Below are positions 1 to 9,064 of a stretch of 27,219 nt of DNA, piece after piece. The notes beneath the pieces were generated by a model, which worked only from the letters and a program-made list of their open reading frames with translations, was not told the DNA's origin and searched no databases. Source of the stretch: a virus. Position 1 is the stretch's first letter; each line of letters begins with the position of its first letter. The stretch lies in the IMG/VR virus record IMGVR_UViG_3300010389_000099, positions 1 through 27,219 of that record, one strand, 5' to 3'. The translations under genes were made by a program, and so were the position numbers.

Positions 1-2521
1 CACCGGCCAAGAACCCGCCGCCGTCGATGATTTGCAGATAGATGTACGTTCCGCTGGCGTTTGTGTTCGCCGCATTGCTGCGGAGTTTTGCCCCATTGGA
101 AAGGTAATCAATAAAGTTTCCTTCAAATGACCCCGCACCGCTTTGTGGTTCTGCGGAACTGCTATTTAAGGCCAGCGTGGCGTAGTTTTGGGCGTTATAA
201 GGCTCCCTAACCGTGTCTTGGTTTATCCAGTTTCCGGTGCTGTCAGTGCGCTTGATAATGTTGGACAATATACTTGCATCGTTTGTCAGCATCGGCCCAG
301 TACTAGAGTTATTCCCGCTATAAGAACCTACGCGAAAGCAACTGGTCGCCAAGTCGGCAACGTCAGCGAAAAATATCGCTATGTACTGCCCACTCGAATT
401 GTTCGTCTCATTGGCCGCACCAAGTGAAAATACCGTTGACGTTGGTTCTGTGTCATTGAAAGGGGTTGACGAAGTAAACGCGCTGTTTGTTGTGTCAAGG
501 TACAGGTACTTTGTTGCACCAATGCTTTTGTGATACACGATCCAACCGCCTGTCGTATCTAGGCGTTTGATAATCCCCATGCTGACGCCGGGAAGGAAAT
601 GCGGGATTGTGCCAGCAGCGCCGGTGCCGTCATATTCAACAATCGACAAGCCGGAAACGCTATTTACACTTGCGCGAGTGATCGCGATTGTACCAGCCGC
701 CGACGAACCGTTCGCGCCGTCGATCTTAACGGAGCCAGCGGTTTGCGCAGCACCGGCACTTGCCACGTTGTCAGTCGTAGGTGCACCACCAGCTTTCAAG
801 CCAAGCGCAAAATATGACTCCCCCGACTGGTTTGCTGTGATAGATGTTCCACCACTACCGTTTTCAATCGTAAAACCGTCCGTAACTAAATCGGCTAAGT
901 AGCCGTTACTGAAGTCGATAGGGCCATCTTGCTCGGCGGCGGTGCTATCAGTCCTGAGAATTTTGTTACTACCACGCACCGAGTCGATAAGATTCCAAGG
1001 AAGGTACGGGGCCGAATTATTTGTCCGACATTTTTGTAGGATTAAATCAGGATCAAATCCAAAGCCCGTCACCGTTCTTGCAGTGGTGCCGCTGGAACCT
1101 GTCGCACCATCACCGGCATAAAGGACAACAGCAGCATGCTCGCTCGGGTTCACACTTGGCGGCGTGATGTTTTGGGTGGCGAGTGCGGAGAAGCCGGTCG
1201 GTGCGGTGTAATTCCAATCAGCTTCGTCAACCAATTCAATAGTATCGCCACTGGCAAAGACACGCGCCGCAATCATTAGGTCCGGCGTCCAATCGAATGT
1301 CGTAATGTTGCCAGTACCCGCCGCAGGGTCGCCACTATTCAGCCACGTTCCATCGTAGCCAGCCCACCACTTTGCGGTCGCAGGATCGTAAGCCCCCATC
1401 ATAATGCCGTTGACGGCAGACGGCCCCGGAGAACTGGCTGAACTTTGTATCGTTGTATCTGAATTGTTGTAATAGTAGACCCAGTTGGTGCCGTCATCGC
1501 GGAACGAAATGCCGTTGGTGTCTACCCCAAGGTTGCCGGTGTAAGGGTGCTTATTGTTAGCAAGGCCACATTGCAAACGGTTGTCTGCCGTCTGCGCGAT
1601 GATCTTCTGTTCCCAATAAATCTTCTTGTCTGAGGGGATAGTCAGAGTTGATGCAACAACATGCCCGGAGCCAGCGCCGTCAATTCGTTTATTACCATTT
1701 GAGTAGGTCCCGCCTGTCGGTCGGTTTGCGTCCCACCTGAACAGGTTCCCATACCCATCACTGGCCGAATCCGTTGCAGAGTCCGATGTACTCGTAATCG
1801 TCCCGCTAGGCGTGAAGTCGTTGCCATTGCCGGAACTGTCCGTACCAGCAGCGACGTTCACGCCGCCCTCAAGAATGAACCCGTTCGCCCCAAAGCTCAG
1901 GCCGGATACGTCTAAAATTTCCCAGTATCCGTCCGAGCTGAATTTGCCCATACCTGCCGCTTCGGGGCTGGTTATGGTTAGGCCGTCATAAAATGCAATA
2001 CGCGCAATGTAATCATTACCATAGACCGACCCTTGTTGCTGCCATATTGAATGATTGATTGCTGTATTAAACTGCTGTGACGCCGCAGAGGCGCTAGGGT
2101 CTGAACCTGTTGTGGATAAGCGAGCGCCATTGACATAAAGCCTCATGCGGTCAGCAGCGGTTCCGTTTGTGCTGTCGTAAACACCAATCAAATGGTACCA
2201 AGCGCCAAAATCTCTAAGAACAGCATCGGAGGTAACATTGCCAATCGCTGAACCGCCTGTGTTTTCAATCTGAAATGTAAATTTATCTGCTGAGTTAATG
2301 AGGAATAACCCCAACCCACTCCCATTTGATGTTGCCATAATGGGATAGTTAGAGCCTCGTTTCCCACGCTTTACGACTGCCTCAATAACAAATGTAGTCG
2401 TGCTATCAGCGGTCCCGAAAGTAAGATCATGGTGTCCTGTAGAGCCATCAGGATACGCGCTGCCTTCGATGATGTAGCCGCCAGCCGCCCGTAGCCTCGG
2501 AGGGAACATCCCTAAAGTCAT
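1..2521 (-). CDS. Large tail adhesin with LamG-like and SPRY-like domains (3' end cut by window)
   Basis: I read this minus-strand frame codon by codon from the ATG at 2521 to the left edge and found no stop, so 840 codons are visible and the protein continues outside the window. The ATG follows the DUF4376 stop by three bases, with GAAGG about 10 nt upstream. Residues about 25-190 look like a concanavalin/LamG jelly roll (motif RLYVNGARL near 137). Residues about 300-395 look SPRY-like (IYWEQKI, then KWWAGYDGTWLN). From about 460 onward the pattern VVLYAGDG, GFGFDPDLI, DGFTI, YFALGLKAGG matches a domain common in phage tail fibres (I believe DUF7483), and it seems to begin again near the edge. 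Such domains bind glycans, so a receptor-binding role at the tail tip is inferred. Base composition is about 48-50% G+C in lines I counted, lower than the head genes, which suggests exchange as a module. Confidence 0.85.
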   Translation of the reverse strand, partial: MTLGMFPPRLRAAGGYIIEGSAYPDGSTGHHDLTFGTADSTTTFVIEAVVKRGKRGSNYPIMATSNGSGLGLFLINSADKFTFQIENTGGSAIGNVTSDAVLRDFGAWYHLIGVYDSTNGTAADRMRLYVNGARLSTTGSDPSASAASQQFNTAINHSIWQQQGSVYGNDYIARIAFYDGLTITSPEAAGMGKFSSDGYWEILDVSGLSFGANGFILEGGVNVAAGTDSSGNGNDFTPSGTITSTSDSATDSASDGYGNLFRWDANRPTGGTYSNGNKRIDGAGSGHVVASTLTIPSDKKIYWEQKIIAQTADNRLQCGLANNKHPYTGNLGVDTNGISFRDDGTNWVYYYNNSDTTIQSSASSPGPSAVNGIMMGAYDPATAKWWAGYDGTWLNSGDPAAGTGNITTFDWTPDLMIAARVFASGDTIELVDEADWNYTAPTGFSALATQNITPPSVNPSEHAAVVLYAGDGATGSSGTTARTVTGFGFDPDLILQKCRTNNSAPYLPWNLIDSVRGSNKILRTDSTAAEQDGPIDFSNGYLADLVTDGFTIENGSGGTSITANQSGESYFALGLKAGGAPTTDNVASAGAAQTAGSVKIDGANGSSAAGTIAITRASVNSVSGLSIVEYDGTGAAGTIPHFLPGVSMGIIKRLDTTGGWIVYHKSIGATKYLYLDTTNSAFTSSTPFNDTEPTSTVFSLGAANETNNSSGQYIAIFFADVADLATSCFRVGSYSGNNSSTGPMLTNDASILSNIIKRTDSTGNWINQDTVREPYNAQNYATLALNSSSAEPQSGAGSFEGNFIDYLSNGAKLRSNAANTNASGTYIYLQIIDGGGFLAG

Positions 2522-2524
2522 CGT

Positions 2525-3169
2525 TTATACGCCTTCTGCTGTCGGGTTTGTGGGCCATCCGGCATCTATATCTATGGCGCGGATGCCATCAACGTCTGCG
2601 GCGTTGTCTATTTCTGCCTCCAGCGCAGCCTGTCGCTCGTAGCACGCATTGACATGGTTTCTGACCGCCAACGCCATCGCCTTAAAGTCCGCAATGTCCA
2701 TGACCACCATCTCGTTGTCAGCCATGCGCCACCCTTGAACGGTAAGGCTGTCCTCGTTGGCCGCGACCACCGCACCGGTCAGTTCCCGGCGGCTGTCGCC
2801 GTCCGTCTGAACGACATAGACAGGGTCGCCGCTCGCGGCTTGAAACTCCACGCCCCCGTTCATCACCGCATCCCGCTTAGACTTCACCTTCCGCTTTGCG
2901 GTGCTCTGCGCCTGTTCCAGCGGGATGTCGGAGACGGTCCGGGTGCCTGTGATGGTATCGCCGTCCACGCTGTACGAGATACCCGCTGCCTGTTGATACT
3001 CACCCTGTCCCGGCCCGGTCTCGACGTAATTGTACAGGTCCAGATCAGCGTTAGCGGTGATCTTCCCTGTCATCACGACGCCATCAGGCAGCGTGTACTT
3101 CTGCCGGTTTCCACTGCCGCTTACCTTAGCCTTGCGCGGCGATCCATTATTCCAGTGATAGAGAGCCAT
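2525..3169 (-). CDS. DUF4376-like tail fibre-associated protein
   Basis: This encodes 214 aa. The C-terminal half carries the DUF4376 pattern: a KRKVKSKRDAVMNGGVEF stretch near residues 92-110, then a beta-rich piece with QTDGDSRRELTG, then WRMADNEMVVMDIADF and a helical end finishing with IDAGWP. DUF4376 proteins usually sit next to tail fibre genes and are thought to act as fibre tip or assembly proteins; the exact activity is not established. It lies between two fibre genes, starting two bases after the upstream fibre stop and ending three bases before the large adhesin start. That placement fits a fibre accessory or chaperone role. The Shine-Dalgarno is weak (AGGCGG, about 8 nt before ATG), so coupling to the upstream gene is likely. 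Confidence 0.72.
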   Translation of the reverse strand: MALYHWNNGSPRKAKVSGSGNRQKYTLPDGVVMTGKITANADLDLYNYVETGPGQGEYQQAAGISYSVDGDTITGTRTVSDIPLEQAQSTAKRKVKSKRDAVMNGGVEFQAASGDPVYVVQTDGDSRRELTGAVVAANEDSLTVQGWRMADNEMVVMDIADFKAMALAVRNHVNACYERQAALEAEIDNAADVDGIRAIDIDAGWPTNPTAEGV

Positions 3170-3171
3170 GA

Positions 3172-4065
3172 TTAAACCGCCTGTGTCACTTCAAGGTATG
3201 TGTTCGTGTTGTGTTTGCGGATCGTCAGGACATTGACGGTCCCGGCAGTTGTGTCCACCGTCCCGCTGATCTCGTTGAACCCGGAGAGCGTCAGCGTGTA
3301 TCCGCCTGTGCCGTCGATGGTGAACTCCAACTCGATGTACCCGCTCTCTGTGTCGTCCGGGGCGGTCAGTGTGAACGATCCGGTCATAGTCGCGTGCTGG
3401 ATGTTTCCGTTCGCGATCTTCAGGGTCGTTGCGCTGTTCAGGTTCCCGAGGCTGTAGCTGTCCGCAGCCGCGCCGCTGAACAATTCAACGACGCCGGTGC
3501 CCTTCGCCCCGATGCCGAAGTTGATATTAGTGTCGTCCCCGGTCGCGTCGATACGCGGAACACCGCCCGTTGCAGCGTTGGTGATGTCGATTTGATTGAC
3601 CGCCGAACCCGTTGTCTGGAAGATCACCAACTCGTTGCCGTTGCCGTCGTTGATGCCCGTCGCGTCGTCGAACTGGGCGTCCTGCCCGTTGAAGTCGATG
3701 GGCACCGACATCGTCAGAGCGGCGGCTGTCAGAGACATACGCAATGACGCCGAGGAATAGAAGTCCATCTGATCGTCTGTTGCCGAGACGATGTACGTGT
3801 CCCGGTCGTTATCGAGCGCGACCCGTGCGACGTTGTTCGTCGCGTCTGCGACCGCAAGAGGTATGTCATCTGTGCCGTCGTAAATCTTATATATGGCGTT
3901 CGCCGATGTGCTGTCCGCCCAGATCATCCACGTCTGAACGTAGGACGGCTGCGTCGATCCGCTGTGCAGCGTGTTCTGCGCGTCCCTGAAATCGTTCAGA
4001 TCACTCGCTAGGTCTGTCCCCGACTTGGTATTCGGGTTAATGGTGCCGAAGTCGTTCTGTGCCAT
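3172..4065 (-). CDS. Tail fibre-like structural protein
   Basis: This 297-aa protein is rich in Thr, Ser, Asn, Asp and Gly and has almost no Lys-rich or helical stretches, as expected for a beta-structured trimeric fibre. The N-terminus (DFGTINPNTKSGTDLASDLNDFRDAQNTLHSG) has the look of an attachment head common in phage fibres. The middle has a repetitive IDITNAATGG / INFGIGAKGTGVVELFSG pattern, and the C-terminus is predicted beta. No enzymatic motif is visible. The ATG at 4065 has a good Shine-Dalgarno (GAAAGGG, 6 nt spacing) and the gene follows the J-like protein after a 47-nt gap in which I see no feature. It is probably a side or tip fibre bound to the J-like protein; receptor specificity cannot be read. 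Confidence 0.7.
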   Translation of the reverse strand: MAQNDFGTINPNTKSGTDLASDLNDFRDAQNTLHSGSTQPSYVQTWMIWADSTSANAIYKIYDGTDDIPLAVADATNNVARVALDNDRDTYIVSATDDQMDFYSSASLRMSLTAAALTMSVPIDFNGQDAQFDDATGINDGNGNELVIFQTTGSAVNQIDITNAATGGVPRIDATGDDTNINFGIGAKGTGVVELFSGAAADSYSLGNLNSATTLKIANGNIQHATMTGSFTLTAPDDTESGYIELEFTIDGTGGYTLTLSGFNEISGTVDTTAGTVNVLTIRKHNTNTYLEVTQAV

Positions 4066-4112
4066 GTCACGCCCTTTCGTCTAGACGTTATACCTGAAAA
4101 AGCCGCTACGCG

Positions 4113-7100
4113 CTAGGTTCCGCGTTCCCGACCGTACCCTATAGCTTGCCAGTCGAAGGTTCTGCTAACCGCTGTTCCGCCGCTGTCGCGGAAAGTGATG
4201 TCGAACCCTGTACGCGCCTTGTTCGTCACCTCCCAATAGTCCCCTTGCTGAAGGTCTTGCGCGTTAATCGTGACCGACTTTAATACCCTGAAGTCCGGGG
4301 AGAAGGCGACGGAGTACGTACCTGCCCCAGAGGTGAGGTCTTCACCACTGGCAACCCTGTCCGGCATATCAATCGTGACCGACAGCCCGTCGATGGTCGG
4401 TGACACCCCGGCGTTTGCGGTCGCCAGCCGTGCGCGGAACTTGAGGTGGCGTGCTGTGTAGTCCCCGACTGCGAACGGACGCCACCCTTCATAGGATGGC
4501 GTGGCGCTGTCAGCGATGGAGTAGTTGACCTGCAACTCGACGAATGCGTTGTCCGTGGACCCCGCCCCGGCGAGCGTTGCGACCTCTGCAAGCGTATCCC
4601 ACGATCCCATCAAGTTCAGTAACGATGAGACACCGGCATTCACATCCGCCGTGACGCGAGACGTGTACACCTCGGACAGATCGTTCTCTCCGAACTCGTA
4701 GAAGCCCTCCGTCTCGAACCCCTGACCGGTTCCGTATGTCAGGGTCGTGACCGCAGCCAAGGTCGTCCAGTCCGCCATCACGCCAGCCGATGCAAGCTGC
4801 AACTCAGAACCGTTCAGTGATACATTCGTCTTCGTACCTGTGAACAGCGGGTCTTCCGTCTCTGTGACGATCACGTTCACATCATCCGGGTCTTCCAGAG
4901 ACGCATTGATATACAACGCCGCCGTGGACTTGTTGCCGAGGTAGTCCACTGCCTTGATTGCGTATGTGCCGTTGCGGGTGGGGATCGTGTACGACCGCGC
5001 TTGTCGAGGCACGTCAGAGGCGATAGGCACCATCCTCGACCAGTCCGTGATGTCCTGTGATGCGTGATACCTGATCTCGTAACGAGTGACATCGACCGCT
5101 GGCGTGTACGTCCACTCTAGGTACGAATGCGGCCCGACGGTGTTCATTGTAAAGGTGTCGAGAGGAGCGGGTGGGGACGACGCCCCGATGACGATGTGAT
5201 CCGACACTTTCGTCGAGTTGGAGACGTTTCCGAACCGATCTATTGCCTGAACTTCAATGTCGTACCCTTGCCCCTGTTCGACTGGTGTCAGGTAGAAGGA
5301 CCGAGCATCGTTCTGGACCTTCGGTGTGTACACCCAGCGGCTTGTCGAGTTTGTCGGACGGAACCGCGCCCGGAACTCCTCTGTGCGGGTCGTCTCCCCG
5401 TTTAGCGGATCACCCGCAGCGCCCGGCTGGAAGTAGACCTCGATACCGATCTGGATGCCCCCGTCAGCGGAACGGCGCAGGGCGTCTTCGTCGGAGATGA
5501 CATCGGTGATGACGGGAGCCGGTGGTCCGATCAAAGAAGATGAGACTGGCTCCGACAGCAGCGAAGTGTATGCCGGGATGGTGGCGTCAGCGTCGAAAAT
5601 ATCAGGGGAGTACGGGACTGCTTTGACGGTCGCTGTAAGATCGTCGCCCGGTTCGATGTCGGTGACAACAAGTTCGAGGCTCTCCTGATCCGTCTCCCCG
5701 AACTGGAACAGATCGCCGACCGCCATACCGGTCGCATCTGCAACCGTGATGGTCGATTGTGTGCCCGGAGCGTTGGTTACAGTCTGCACACTCGTCGTTC
5801 CGTCCGATTTGCGGACCCGTATCGAGTAGTCGGTAGAGATCACCATCGTCACCGGTTCGTCGAGTGTGATGTCGTTCCCGGACACAGCCGTCAACCGGCC
5901 AAAGCCCAGCCCGATCTTCGGCACGTCGTGGTTCAACCGGATGAGGTCTCCTCGCGTTGCGATCAGGTTCTCGAAATCCACATCGAACGTGAACGCCTCC
6001 GGGCGCAGCCGGATACCAGCAAGATAATACCGCGCCAGTTTGTAGACGTTGTCCGCATCGGTCTGTCCCGCCAACTGGAGCACCTCGTAGACGGTTGCAT
6101 TGTTCTCGTCATAGCCATCGTCGAAGACCGTGCGCTCGTCTTCCCTGTACCCTTTGTCGGCATTCAAGAACCGAACCCGTAGGGCTTGCGGCACCTCCGG
6201 GAACTGGATGGACGCGGAGAAGTCGCGGGAGTTGCGTGGCGTGAAGTGCTGGACGACTGTCGAGCGTGTCGTGTCAATGATGACGCCCCACTTGTTGTCC
6301 ATCAGTCGAGGAGACGCTCGCCCAGCGGAGGCAACGTCTTGCATAAGCTGTCGCACGCTGGCGCGGTAGTCTATCACACCATCATATTTGAAGCCCTTCG
6401 CCTCACAGAACTCATAGAACTCGCCCAGATTGTCGTCATCGACCTGTGCGGAGGTCAGCGCCTTGGCGTTGGGTGCGCCCGTAAGGATATAGCGAAGGAT
6501 CGCCGCAGGATTGGAAGTCGCGCTGGTCGATACCGTCCAGCCTGACCCTGTCCATGTCGGTATCTTCATCGACACGACGCCGTTCAACTGGTCAACGACG
6601 CCGTTCAACTGGTCGGACGCACGAATGCGATACGCTGACTTTGCGATGCCAGAGAGTTGGATCGGGTCTTCGTTGGTGAATGAGCGCAGTGCGGACCAGA
6701 CCGTTTCGTCTCTAGTCAGGCTGTCATTCGACTGGTTTTCGACCTTGATACGGATGTCGTAAGTGCCGCGAGAGATCGACGTATTCCTGACCGCGATCCG
6801 TTTCACCTCTGCTGTGTTGTCTGTGTAGGTCGTTGAGAACCACGAGGTCCACGACATCGCGCCGACTTCTTGATACTCAGCCGTCACGAGAACAGACGTG
6901 TTCTGCCGGTTTGCCCCCTCGAACTTCACGAGACCAGCGGGCCAAGTGATCGTTATACCGAACTCGTCCACATCCCCGTCCGTTCTGCGGGTCTGGAACG
7001 TGTCGGACAGCGTGATGCTCAAGTCCTCCTGCGTGGCGGCGTTCGGATACAGTGTCAGCGTGTCAAGGGTTCCCGTGAAGTCATTCTCGCTCTCGACATC

Positions 7101-7835
7101 CTCGAAGTTCGCGATGGGAGTGTTGCCGATGCGGATGTCCGTCACATCCACCGGTCCGTAGCCCCAGCACACAACGAAGCGGAGGTACTGGTCGTCCCCG
7201 ACGACTTCAGTGTATGGCGCGGCCCCGTAAGGCGGGACCATCTTATGCGTGCCGAGGACCGCCGGGATCGGACCGTACCTATTTGCGCGGTTTCGAGCGG
7301 ACGTGATCGAGAATGTCGGGCTTTCCTGTTCCGACCTTGTTCCGCTTCTACCGTCGAACGCATTACTCGGCGCAGACGGGCCGAACAACGCCCCGCCGAT
7401 GGCGCTGACTGCCATCGTCACGACACCAGATATAACTGCGCCGACCACTTTAGTCAGGAGCGCCCCCTTGACGAGCACCTCCGCAGCAATCAAATAACCG
7501 ACCGCCGCCTCCGCCGCGAGTGTCCCCGCAACAGCACCGACTAGAGCGATGGCCGGGCCTTCTGGGAATACGTTGAGGACGACATCCGCACCGACTTTCG
7601 GGCGCACTACCCTCCAGTGTTCCCTCGGTATCGGCATCCCGCTGATCGTGATGTGGCAGAACTCTCGGTACTCAGGCGTGGGGACAAACCGCATGACGAT
7701 CTGTTCGACCGTCATACCAACCGGCAGATCAACGAACAGCCGCTCCGACGTAAACGGATCAAAAGCAGCGGCGAGGCTAAAATAGCCGCTCACTTCATGC
7801 GGTCTGTAGACCTGTAGTGCAGTCCCGTCAGGCAA
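4113..7835 (-). CDS. J-like tail tip / central host-specificity protein
   Basis: This 1240-aa protein occupies the lambda J position, straight after the NlpC/P60 (K-like) gene. A hydrophobic segment at about residues 95-152 (rich in Ala, Val, Gly) is typical of tip proteins of this type. The middle has the hub-like pattern RNRANRYGPIPAVLGTHKM and a CWGYGPVDVTDI motif. Two fibronectin type III-like domains lie at about 770-880 and 885-982, each starting PPAP. The C-terminus ends with FDWQAIGYGRERGT, a common ending of tail tip proteins. I choose the TTG start at 7835: AGGAG lies 9 nt upstream and the frame overlaps the K-like stop by 8 bp. Residues about 407-420 hold an exact DQLNGVV duplication caused by a 21-bp tandem repeat. 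It should form the distal tail tip, contact the receptor and help DNA ejection. Confidence 0.88.
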   Translation of the reverse strand: MPDGTALQVYRPHEVSGYFSLAAAFDPFTSERLFVDLPVGMTVEQIVMRFVPTPEYREFCHITISGMPIPREHWRVVRPKVGADVVLNVFPEGPAIALVGAVAGTLAAEAAVGYLIAAEVLVKGALLTKVVGAVISGVVTMAVSAIGGALFGPSAPSNAFDGRSGTRSEQESPTFSITSARNRANRYGPIPAVLGTHKMVPPYGAAPYTEVVGDDQYLRFVVCWGYGPVDVTDIRIGNTPIANFEDVESENDFTGTLDTLTLYPNAATQEDLSITLSDTFQTRRTDGDVDEFGITITWPAGLVKFEGANRQNTSVLVTAEYQEVGAMSWTSWFSTTYTDNTAEVKRIAVRNTSISRGTYDIRIKVENQSNDSLTRDETVWSALRSFTNEDPIQLSGIAKSAYRIRASDQLNGVVDQLNGVVSMKIPTWTGSGWTVSTSATSNPAAILRYILTGAPNAKALTSAQVDDDNLGEFYEFCEAKGFKYDGVIDYRASVRQLMQDVASAGRASPRLMDNKWGVIIDTTRSTVVQHFTPRNSRDFSASIQFPEVPQALRVRFLNADKGYREDERTVFDDGYDENNATVYEVLQLAGQTDADNVYKLARYYLAGIRLRPEAFTFDVDFENLIATRGDLIRLNHDVPKIGLGFGRLTAVSGNDITLDEPVTMVISTDYSIRVRKSDGTTSVQTVTNAPGTQSTITVADATGMAVGDLFQFGETDQESLELVVTDIEPGDDLTATVKAVPYSPDIFDADATIPAYTSLLSEPVSSSLIGPPAPVITDVISDEDALRRSADGGIQIGIEVYFQPGAAGDPLNGETTRTEEFRARFRPTNSTSRWVYTPKVQNDARSFYLTPVEQGQGYDIEVQAIDRFGNVSNSTKVSDHIVIGASSPPAPLDTFTMNTVGPHSYLEWTYTPAVDVTRYEIRYHASQDITDWSRMVPIASDVPRQARSYTIPTRNGTYAIKAVDYLGNKSTAALYINASLEDPDDVNVIVTETEDPLFTGTKTNVSLNGSELQLASAGVMADWTTLAAVTTLTYGTGQGFETEGFYEFGENDLSEVYTSRVTADVNAGVSSLLNLMGSWDTLAEVATLAGAGSTDNAFVELQVNYSIADSATPSYEGWRPFAVGDYTARHLKFRARLATANAGVSPTIDGLSVTIDMPDRVASGEDLTSGAGTYSVAFSPDFRVLKSVTINAQDLQQGDYWEVTNKARTGFDITFRDSGGTAVSRTFDWQAIGYGRERGT
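6574..6614 (-). repeat. Tandem 20-bp repeat, period 21 bp, inside the J-like gene
   Basis: Two identical 20-base copies at 6574-6593 and 6595-6614 are separated by one base. They encode DQLNGVV twice in frame. This looks like a recent slippage duplication, though related tip proteins often have a diverged version of the same amino-acid repeat here. Confidence 0.85.
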
Positions 7836-8223
7836 GTCGATACGCTCCTATGACCCGCCACGCGCACCGTGTCCGCGTGTAATCCTCAACAATAGACCCG
7901 GTGCCCTCCTCGATATGGAGCACCTTTCCCGGCTCTGTGATTATACCAACATGGAGCGGCAGACGCTTCCCTTTATATGTCGCCCACATATGAAGGATGT
8001 CCCCCTCCCGGACCTCTGTGAGATCGACAGGGTGCCCTGCTGAGAAGTAGGGCTGTGGAGCGCCTCTGCCTTCCGCTGCGCGGCTCTCTATGTCATCGTG
8101 GGACGGCAGCGCCTTGCCAAAGACATCACGCGCCACAAGGCGCACAAGCCCCCAGCAGGAGCACCCGTCGCGGTCTGATCCGTGCCATTTGAAAGGGATG
8201 CCGATGTAGTCGTTCCACCACAT
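7828..8223 (-). CDS. NlpC/P60-type peptidase, K-like tail assembly protein
   Basis: This 131-aa NlpC/P60 cysteine peptidase matches the position and size of lambda gpK-like tail proteins. The catalytic cysteine is in DGCSCWGLV (Cys23, with Cys21 beside it), the histidine in LPLHVGII (His91), and a third polar residue is probably His103 in VLHIEEG. These enzymes cut peptidoglycan stem peptides; in tails they help local cell-wall digestion during injection or assembly. The ATG at 8223 overlaps the upstream TGA as TGATG. The open frame extends further upstream to 8358, but that extension lies inside the previous gene and lacks family similarity, so I reject it. It is followed by the J-like gene with an 8-bp overlap. 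Confidence 0.88.
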   Translation of the reverse strand: MWWNDYIGIPFKWHGSDRDGCSCWGLVRLVARDVFGKALPSHDDIESRAAEGRGAPQPYFSAGHPVDLTEVREGDILHMWATYKGKRLPLHVGIITEPGKVLHIEEGTGSIVEDYTRTRCAWRVIGAYRLA

Positions 8224-8702
8224 CAAAACAGCCCCGGAAAATTGGACGGCGTGAAGGATAGCGAAGGGAAAGGCTCCGACAGGAAGTTCTCCAGATACAG
8301 GTCGAAGCTCATGCTTCTGGCGTTGTATTGCAAGTTCGCCAGCGTGAAGTTCGACCACGTCGCCAGCACTGTATCCGGGTCACTTGCCTCGATCAGCTTG
8401 ACGGTACAGGTGGCGCGTGCGCTGCCTCCAGCGATTGCGCGGAACTCATCGACAAGGAGCCGGGTCACGTTGACCACGCGGATCGACATCGTCGGCTGCA
8501 ACTCCTCACTGTCAGGAGGAAGGACGATTGAAAAGGGAAACGCGGAGTATAGCTGACCGTTGGAGGTGACATTCGCCGTGTTGTTCACTAGGTACACGTT
8601 CGTCCAGTCCGGGTGCGTTACATCCAGAAGCGTCAAGACGACCGCAGAGGTCGTCTGTGCCGTCATGGCTTGGACTACGGTGGACGGGAATGTGCGGGCC
8701 AT
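8223..8702 (-). CDS. DUF1833-like minor tail protein (L position)
   Basis: This 159-aa protein is beta-rich: AVVLTLLDVTHPDW, VYLVNNTANVTSNGQLYSAFPFSIVLPPD, then ISMRV-like strands and a C-terminal YLENFLSEPFPSLSFTPSNFPGLF. That pattern matches DUF1833 tail proteins, which take the place of lambda gpL in many siphoviruses between the M-like and K-like genes. They are thought to form part of the tail tip complex, possibly around the distal hub. The ATG at 8702 overlaps the upstream TAA (TAATG), and the longer frame up to 8738 is only read-through of the previous gene. It also overlaps the K-like ATG. Function is inferred from position and family. Confidence 0.75.
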   Translation of the reverse strand: MARTFPSTVVQAMTAQTTSAVVLTLLDVTHPDWTNVYLVNNTANVTSNGQLYSAFPFSIVLPPDSEELQPTMSIRVVNVTRLLVDEFRAIAGGSARATCTVKLIEASDPDTVLATWSNFTLANLQYNARSMSFDLYLENFLSEPFPSLSFTPSNFPGLF

Positions 8703-9064
8703 TAACCGACGACCTCCAGTTCGAGGGATGCCCGCCACAAGGCTGCGCCGCTAGAGCCGCCCACAAGACCGCGAAACGTCGGAGGGGACACAAACCGGCA
8801 CGCAACGGTGGAGGCGTCCAGAGGGTCGAGCATATCGAACTCATCGGCCCCCTCGTTGATCGTCGTCGTGTAAAAAGTCTCGAAGGTGGACCGCTGGGCT
8901 GCGGTCAGCAGCATGGTGCCTCGAAGGGTGCGCGTGGTCGTAGTGAACCGCTTGCGCTGCTTCGACGGACCAGCATCTACCTCAGAGCGCAGAAAGCCCT
9001 GCTGTCGCGTGTCCTCCAGACCGATCTCCATGTAGTCCGGCAATGAACCCGGCCAAGTTGCCAT
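8702..9064 (-). CDS. M-position minor tail protein
   Basis: This 120-aa protein follows the tape measure gene, where lambda has gpM. Visible features are WPGSLPDYMEIGL near the N-terminus, RSEVDAGPSKQRKRFTT (a pattern frequent in this group of small tail proteins), an FETFYTTTINEGADEFDML middle and a LELEVV end, all compatible with a small beta-barrel tail tip protein. I do not recognise a named Pfam family with confidence. Of the two possible starts (TTG 9067, ATG 9064) I take ATG: AGGAG lies about 6 nt upstream and it overlaps the tape measure TGA as TGATG. Confidence 0.7.
   Translation of the reverse strand: MATWPGSLPDYMEIGLEDTRQQGFLRSEVDAGPSKQRKRFTTTTRTLRGTMLLTAAQRSTFETFYTTTINEGADEFDMLDPLDASTVACRFVSPPTFRGLVGGSSGAALWRASLELEVVG

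Noticed and set aside
2654-3175. 173-codon plus-strand frame
   Set aside because: Antisense to the DUF4376-like gene, no recognisable protein pattern.
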